Below the pieces are notes generated by a model, which did no database searches, was not told the DNA's origin, and saw nothing but the letters and a program-made list of their open reading frames with translations. This document shows, one piece after another, positions 58,720-64,000 of a DNA stretch of 64,000 bases (position 1 is its first letter; the number at the start of each line of letters is the position of its first letter). Source of the DNA: Muraenolepis orangiensis (taxonomy: Eukaryota; Chordata; Actinopteri; Gadiformes; Muraenolepididae); contig CM051001.1 in the NCBI GenBank assembly GCA_027704905.1, positions 24,748,228-24,812,227 of the forward strand, in the 5' to 3' direction. The translations under genes and the position numbers were made by a program.

Positions 58720-59092
58720 GATCTGCCACAAGTGCCCTCTGTCTTGAGATATTGTTTATCTAGTCTATTTCTACACACAAAAAAACTAAACCCCTGATGA
58801 TATGGGCTGAATGGGTAAATATCACATTTTCATGGAAATGTGGATGTGGTTTTCAAAGAAATAAGATTATTTATGCAATGTTTCTGTTTACCTTGTCACA
58901 CAAGAGATTATGTAATAGGTGGGCTTGTTGGGTATCAAGGCAAATTTTCATGAATAAAATATGTGACTGGATAGACTTTGGTACCAAAGGGATCAGAGTG
59001 GACTCATTTGCAATGGAAAATATCTAACCTTGTTTCCCTCTGCCTAGTTGTATCTATATAATGACAATTTGTTGTTTCCGAATTTTCACTGA

Positions 59093-59154
<62 letters not shown>

Positions 59155-60140
59155 GTATATACACTAAAACCTTCTTTGATATTACAGTCTGGCAGCTTAA
59201 TAATTTGTGAACCATGATATGCAATGAAAATAAGACATCTTAGATAAGGATGGCTTGTCTTTTTAAGGTGTTTTGGGACTTGTGGAAGGCTATGAATAAA
59301 CCAGGGGGCCTCAGATCTGATATTTCTCGAAGACAACACACCCAGGCACAAAACAAATCGCTTGCATTTTTTTGTGAATTCTTTCTGTCTGGCCAATCCA
59401 ACAGAAAGTCTCTTTTGGTTTGAGGTTAAGAATCGAGCGCTTTTCATATTTTTTGACAGGAATCACAACAAATTATGTTGGTTTTAATTATTGCATTGTT
59501 TGAGTCTGTCATAGCGTAAGTGATCAGATAAACGCATTGTCTCCATGGATGCATTGGATCAATTAAATCTGGTATTGTTTGAAGAATACTGTCAGCCTGA
59601 GATGTGTCCTTTATTCATGTTTGTGCCCCTTAAGCCTGCTGTAGCCAGATACTAGTGCTAGTATTTGTGCTTCCAGGTATAATCCAGTCTTTAGTGATAG
59701 TTTTTAGTAGTTTTTAGTAGTCTTTGTATCAGCTGCAGCCTATTTGTTCAGAAATCAAGTGAAATCACTGGATCATAACTACCCATACCTGAATATGTTG
59801 TTATGTTATTACACATTAATTTAAATCTTCACCACTCCACCTCTCTTGTACCATCCTGCCTTAACCTTTTGTTGGTGGTAACTCTTTTTAAGGATAGCAT
59901 TGTAGTTGATTGCTGTCGAATACAAACCTCCACTGTTTATTTTCCAACTTTGAGAAGTTTGTCTGGAACGGGGAGTTATTTGAATCTGGCCGTGGACAAA
60001 AAAGTCTGCTCGCAATTGTTGTTTGCGCAGGCTATGCAAAAGTCCATGGAGAAACAGTGAGAGACAAGGCTTACGCTATCAGTGAGGCTCAGTTAAATGT
60101 TACAAACTTGTGAGAGGATATGGACTATTGGCAGTCTCCA
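58720..60140. repeat. 1.4-kb direct duplication, copy A
   Basis: Matches 62377-63771 almost base for base, from ATCTGCCACAAGTG to GGCAGTCTCCA. It includes a (TA)n array at 59098-59152. Differences seen: a longer TA array, an extra 22 bp (a TAGTTTTTAGTAG duplication near 59690-59722), and a few substitutions. It has no recognisable coding; mirror-image open frames occur in both copies. Confidence 0.95.
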
Positions 60141-62376
60141 GTCAATCTGCAATATATGGAAGGATAACCTAACAAAGCAGCCACAGAGCCATCCGGAGGC
60201 CCAGAGGACATAACAAATGAGCTGACAAGTAGCTCCAAAAGACTGCCAATGGCTTCATTGTCTTGTTAAACTGAATGGAGAGCCAGTCAAATTTGTTGTC
60301 GTAAAAGCATGTGTGCCAGTCATAATGCCAACAGGATTTGCTGTGATAATTTGATGCAATACATGCCTGCAGTGCACAGCCCTTTGCTAAACTCTGAATT
60401 GTGGCTGTAATAATCTGAGTAACCACATCGTCCTCTGCTCTGCCTCGTTGGATGCAATCAGAGAACAGTTGCATACGGTGTGTTTCATTGCCACAGCATA
60501 GATTCTACAGGACCTTGGATTCCCTATGAAACCCTGATCTGAAGTGTCTGGAATGTTCTTCACCTTTTGACCTTGTCGTCACCTATCATGGAAAGATCTG
60601 AGAGAGAGTCTGTCAACCATGGAACCATGCTGCGGTTATAGGGCATTGCACTTGCCCATTTAGCTGCAGACACTGCTCACATGCAAGTGCTTCATTACAA
60701 CTATACAATACTCAGAGTCTTGGTGAAAGGCCAGAGTAATTAGCTAAATATATTTTTTTAAATATCAAAGGAAAAATAGCATATTGTCTGTATCAATATT
60801 GTCCGAGAAGCCAGTGTTTCAACTAAACATGTTTCCTTAATATCTGATGACATATTATGGTCATTTTATTATGTAGTACAGTACATTTGTAACATATACT
60901 GGTTCCCAGTTCCTAAGCATGACACTAATTGACTTATCTACTCCCTTCTTCTTTCCTTTAATCACTCAATTCATCAATTGTGACGACACACGTTAATAGA
61001 AAAGCAATTAAAACCAAAAAGGATGACAGATCCACCGGCTTATTATTAGATCTATCTGCCTGCACGATGCCTGATACATTTTGTGGCGTCTCAAGGTAGA
61101 CTGTAACCTTCCCTTTCGACTTTGAATAAGTCACAGCACCACCCCCCCCCCCTCACCCCCACCTTCCACTCTCTCCTCATCGCCTCGGGTACTTGATTAA
61201 TGGCAGACCTCCCCAGCCATCATCACCTCGATGCTGGGCGGCTTGGTTTCAACGACTCGGAGGGCCTTGCTGTACACCATGGAACACAAACCTCTGGCAC
61301 CGCTTCAGCGCTGGGTGTAGTCCCTGTCAATATGTTGAATGGAGGTCAAACTACATTTAGTTTGTTTATCTTTTGCCCCCCCGCCTGATTTATTTGGACT
61401 CCCCTCAGCAGGAGCATGGATTCTCTCGTATGTTTTCCGTTCTGTCTCTCTAGACTCGTTGATTTGAATTTGCACCCACACATGCATGCAATTTATACAT
61501 AAAATATATAAAGACAGCTAGATAGATATTTATGCAGAACAATTGACTGTATCAATGCAACGTTCAATAGGGTATTTATGCACTCATGTAGGATTAATAT
61601 ATGAATGGCAACAAACCACTGCTAAAAATGAATTGTTCAGAATCGTTAGCTTCATTACAGGAAACGTTTGTATGAGCGCCGCATGGACATGCATTGAACA
61701 TGGGTCTCCATAACTTGGACATGTGTTAATTTACATGAGCGGCGTCTCTATTTATTGTCAGTGCTCAGAAGTGGTTGATGGCGCCATTATCCACTCATGC
61801 ACTTGTTACCGGTCTTGTTTGGCATCGTATATATATTTATATTCAACACACATTAACCAAGCGTTCCCAAATACATGGCACACTATTGATTCATTGATTT
61901 GGGGCCTTTTGTGTCCAATGCAGCTTGATTGCAATTTAATGACCCAGCGAATCTGAATGTTTATGTATCCCAGGATAGCATGTAAGCGCATGCCTATTAC
62001 AGCACGCCATCTACTCTGCGCTGTAGCTCTTTAGCCTAGTGTGTCTTAGTTCCTGTTCTCTGTTTACCCTCCCTGTCTTCCTGTAGGGAGGTCCCCTGCA
62101 TCCACCAGGCCTCCTGGTGCTTATTCTCTCCCTTACTCTGGGGGATTGACACTTACTGACATTGGCGGGTTAAATTGTTGTTGCATTAAAATAAAGTGAT
62201 CCAACATAATCCCAAAGAAAGTGTGCCTGTGTGTAAATGTAACCTGACATCTACCGAGACTGACTGAAAAACGTGCCGTCTAAACGTATCCAATCTGAAC
62301 ATCACAGGGGTAATGTTCAGCCTTTATTTCCCCAGATGAGGGTCTGCCTCTGGGTTCAGGAAGGGCCTATGACAGT
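60141..62376. other. Unique spacer between duplicate copies
   Basis: No gene recognised and no primer-binding site or polypurine tract at its edges. Short C-rich run at 61141-61151. Confidence 0.5.
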
Positions 62377-62758
62377 GATCTGCCACAAGTGTCCTCTGTC
62401 TTGAGATATTGTTTATCTAGTCTATTTCTACACACAAAAAAACTAAACCCCTGATGATATGGGCTGAATGGGTAAATATCACATTTTCATGGAAATGTGG
62501 ATGTGGTTTTCAAAGAAATAAGATTATTTATGCAATGTTTCTGTTTACCTTGTCACACAATAGATTATGTAATAGGTGGGCTTGTTGGGTTTTTGTATCA
62601 AGGCAAATTTTCATGAATAAAATATGTGACTGGATAGACTTTGGTACCAAAGGGATCAGAGTGGACTCATTTGCAATGGAAAATATCTAACCTTGTTTCC
62701 CTCTGCCTAGTTGTATCTATATAATGACAATTTGTTGTTTCCGAATTTTCACTGAATT

Positions 62759-62808
<50 letters not shown>

Positions 62809-63771
62809 GTATATACACTAAAACCTTCTTTGATATTACAGTCTGGCAGCTTAATAATTTGTGAACCATGATATGCAATGAAAATAAGACATCTTAGATA
62901 AGGATGGCTTGTCTTTTTAAGGTGTTTTGGGACTTGTGGAAGGCTATGAATAAACCAGGGGGCCTCAGATCTGATATTTCTCGAAGACAACACACCCAGG
63001 CACAAAACAAATCGCTTGCATTTTTTTGTGAATTCTTTCTGTCTGGCCAATCCAACAGAAAGTCTCTTTTGGTTTGAGGTTAAGAATCGAGCGCTTTTCA
63101 TATTTTTTGACAGGAATCACAACAAATTATGTTTGTTTTAATTATTGCATTGTTTGAGTCTGTCATAGCGTAAGTGATCAGATAAACGCATTGTCTCCAT
63201 GGATGCATTGGATCAATTAAATCTGGTATTGTTTGAAGAATACTGTCAGCCTGAGATGTGTCCTTTATTCATGTTTGTGCCCCTTAAGCCTGCTGTAGCC
63301 AGATACTAGTGCTAGTATTTGTGCTTCCAGGTATAATCCAGTCTTTAGTGAGTCTTTGTATCAGCTGCAGCCTATTTGTTCAGAAATCAATTGAAATCAC
63401 TGGATCATAACTACCCATACCTGAATATGTTGTTATGTTATTACACATTAATTTTAATCTTCACCACTCCACCTCTCTTGTACCATCCTGCCATAACCTT
63501 TTGTTGGTGGTAACTCTTTTTAAGGATAGCATTGTAGTTGTTGCTATCGAATACAAACCTCCACTGTTTATTTTCCAACTTTGAGAAGTTTGTCTAGAAC
63601 GGGGAGTTATTTGAATCTGGCCGTGGACAAAAAAGTCTGCTCGCAATTGTTGTTTGCGCAGGCTATGCAAAAGTCCATGGAGAAACAGTGAGAGACAAGG
63701 CTTACGCTATCAGTGAGGCTCAGTTAAATGTTACAAACTTGTGAGAGGATATGGACTATTGGCAGTCTCCA
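62377..63771. repeat. 1.4-kb direct duplication, copy B
   Basis: Second copy of 58720-60140, same orientation. Carries a TTTTTG insertion near 62590, a shorter (TA)n array (62763-62807) preceded by GAA, and single-base changes. It is followed by unrelated sequence to the window end. Confidence 0.95.
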
Positions 63772-64000
63772 ACGTTCACATTCTCATTCTGTATGTCCTC
63801 TGTATGACCTTTACATTTAAGTAGGCTATGCATTCTCATTACCATGTCAAGATAATGAATGAATTCTCTATGTGTCATTTTTATATATTGTTACCTGCGC
63901 CACCGACGATGGACCAGAGGTTATGTTTTCTGATAGCAAGAAAACTCTCAGCAAACAATTGACTTATATGTCTATTCATATTTGTAAAAATCACCTCCCA
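63772..64000. other. No gene recognised
   Basis: Unique AT-rich sequence to the window end. Confidence 0.5.

Noticed and set aside
59097..59447. 116-codon minus frame, duplicated at 62667-63101
   Set aside because: The frame survives only because the region was recently duplicated; part is (TA)n translation and no domain is seen.
58720..63771. Interpretation as a complete LTR retrotransposon with 1.4-kb LTRs
   Set aside because: No primer-binding site, polypurine tract, coding remnant or flanking target duplication in or around the 2.2-kb interior.

Overview
The window looks like teleost fish nuclear DNA. It is extremely rich in (CA)n, (GA)n and (TA)n arrays. It carries typical fish retroelements: a Rex3/RTE LINE, several L2/CR1/Rex1-type LINEs whose 3' ends finish in CTTGA repeats, Ty3/Gypsy elements, and hAT and Harbinger-like DNA transposons. 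The only recognisable host gene is split by introns. No bacterial or viral gene organisation is present.

Host gene. Four separated minus-strand exons (24896-25045, 13827-13992, 2207-2326, 414-641) encode successive parts of an ENOX2-type ecto-NOX disulfide-thiol exchanger: the KEIIHCKSC-containing N-terminal segment, the end of the RRM, the acidic segment, and the coiled-coil segment. They lie in the correct order, so about 24.6 kb of this window is ENOX2 intron. The copy looks damaged. The RRM exon has an in-frame TGA and lacks about 15 codons that the family has. In the 2207-2326 exon the conserved acidic block is in a different frame from the conserved start of the exon. I could not find the exon for the first half of the RRM or the exons between the RRM and the acidic block. 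A duplicate decaying into a pseudogene is the simplest reading; assembly error is possible.

Layout. 1-2.6 kb: two ENOX2 exons with adjacent tandem repeats. 3.2-7.36 kb: a minus-strand Ty3/Gypsy element with both LTRs (the 3' one truncated by a LINE tail), broken gag and pol, and internal RT deletions. 11.0-12.8 kb: a LINE tail and a Rex3 copy. 13.8-14.0 kb: ENOX2 RRM exon. 17.6-18.57 kb: a 961-bp non-autonomous hAT with perfect 8-bp target duplications. 19.3-22.02 kb: a 2.7-kb plus-strand L2/CR1-type LINE whose RT has lost a catalytic Asp. 22.3-22.7 kb: a Gypsy pol scrap. 23.8-24.5 kb: a 35-bp minisatellite. 24.9 kb: ENOX2 exon. 28.1-29.3 kb: a LINE copy with a younger copy of the same family inserted in it. 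31.8-38.2 kb: a second minus-strand Gypsy element, interrupted by a hAT with transposase remnants and by another LINE. 38.96-40.07 kb: a likely solo LTR. 40.2-42.0 kb: a Rex1/L2-type LINE. 43.0-44.4 kb: a Harbinger-like terminal-inverted-repeat element with a hAT MITE inside. 47.1-47.6 kb: another hAT MITE. 58.7-63.8 kb: a near-identical 1.4-kb direct duplication. Most of 44.4-58.7 kb shows only microsatellites and no convincing gene.

Nothing here amounts to a new multi-gene system. The most informative features are the apparent decay of ENOX2 and the nested insertions, which give a relative order of events. Coordinates of terminal repeats, target duplications and splice sites were read base by base. 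LINE 5' ends and the edges of degraded fragments are approximate.
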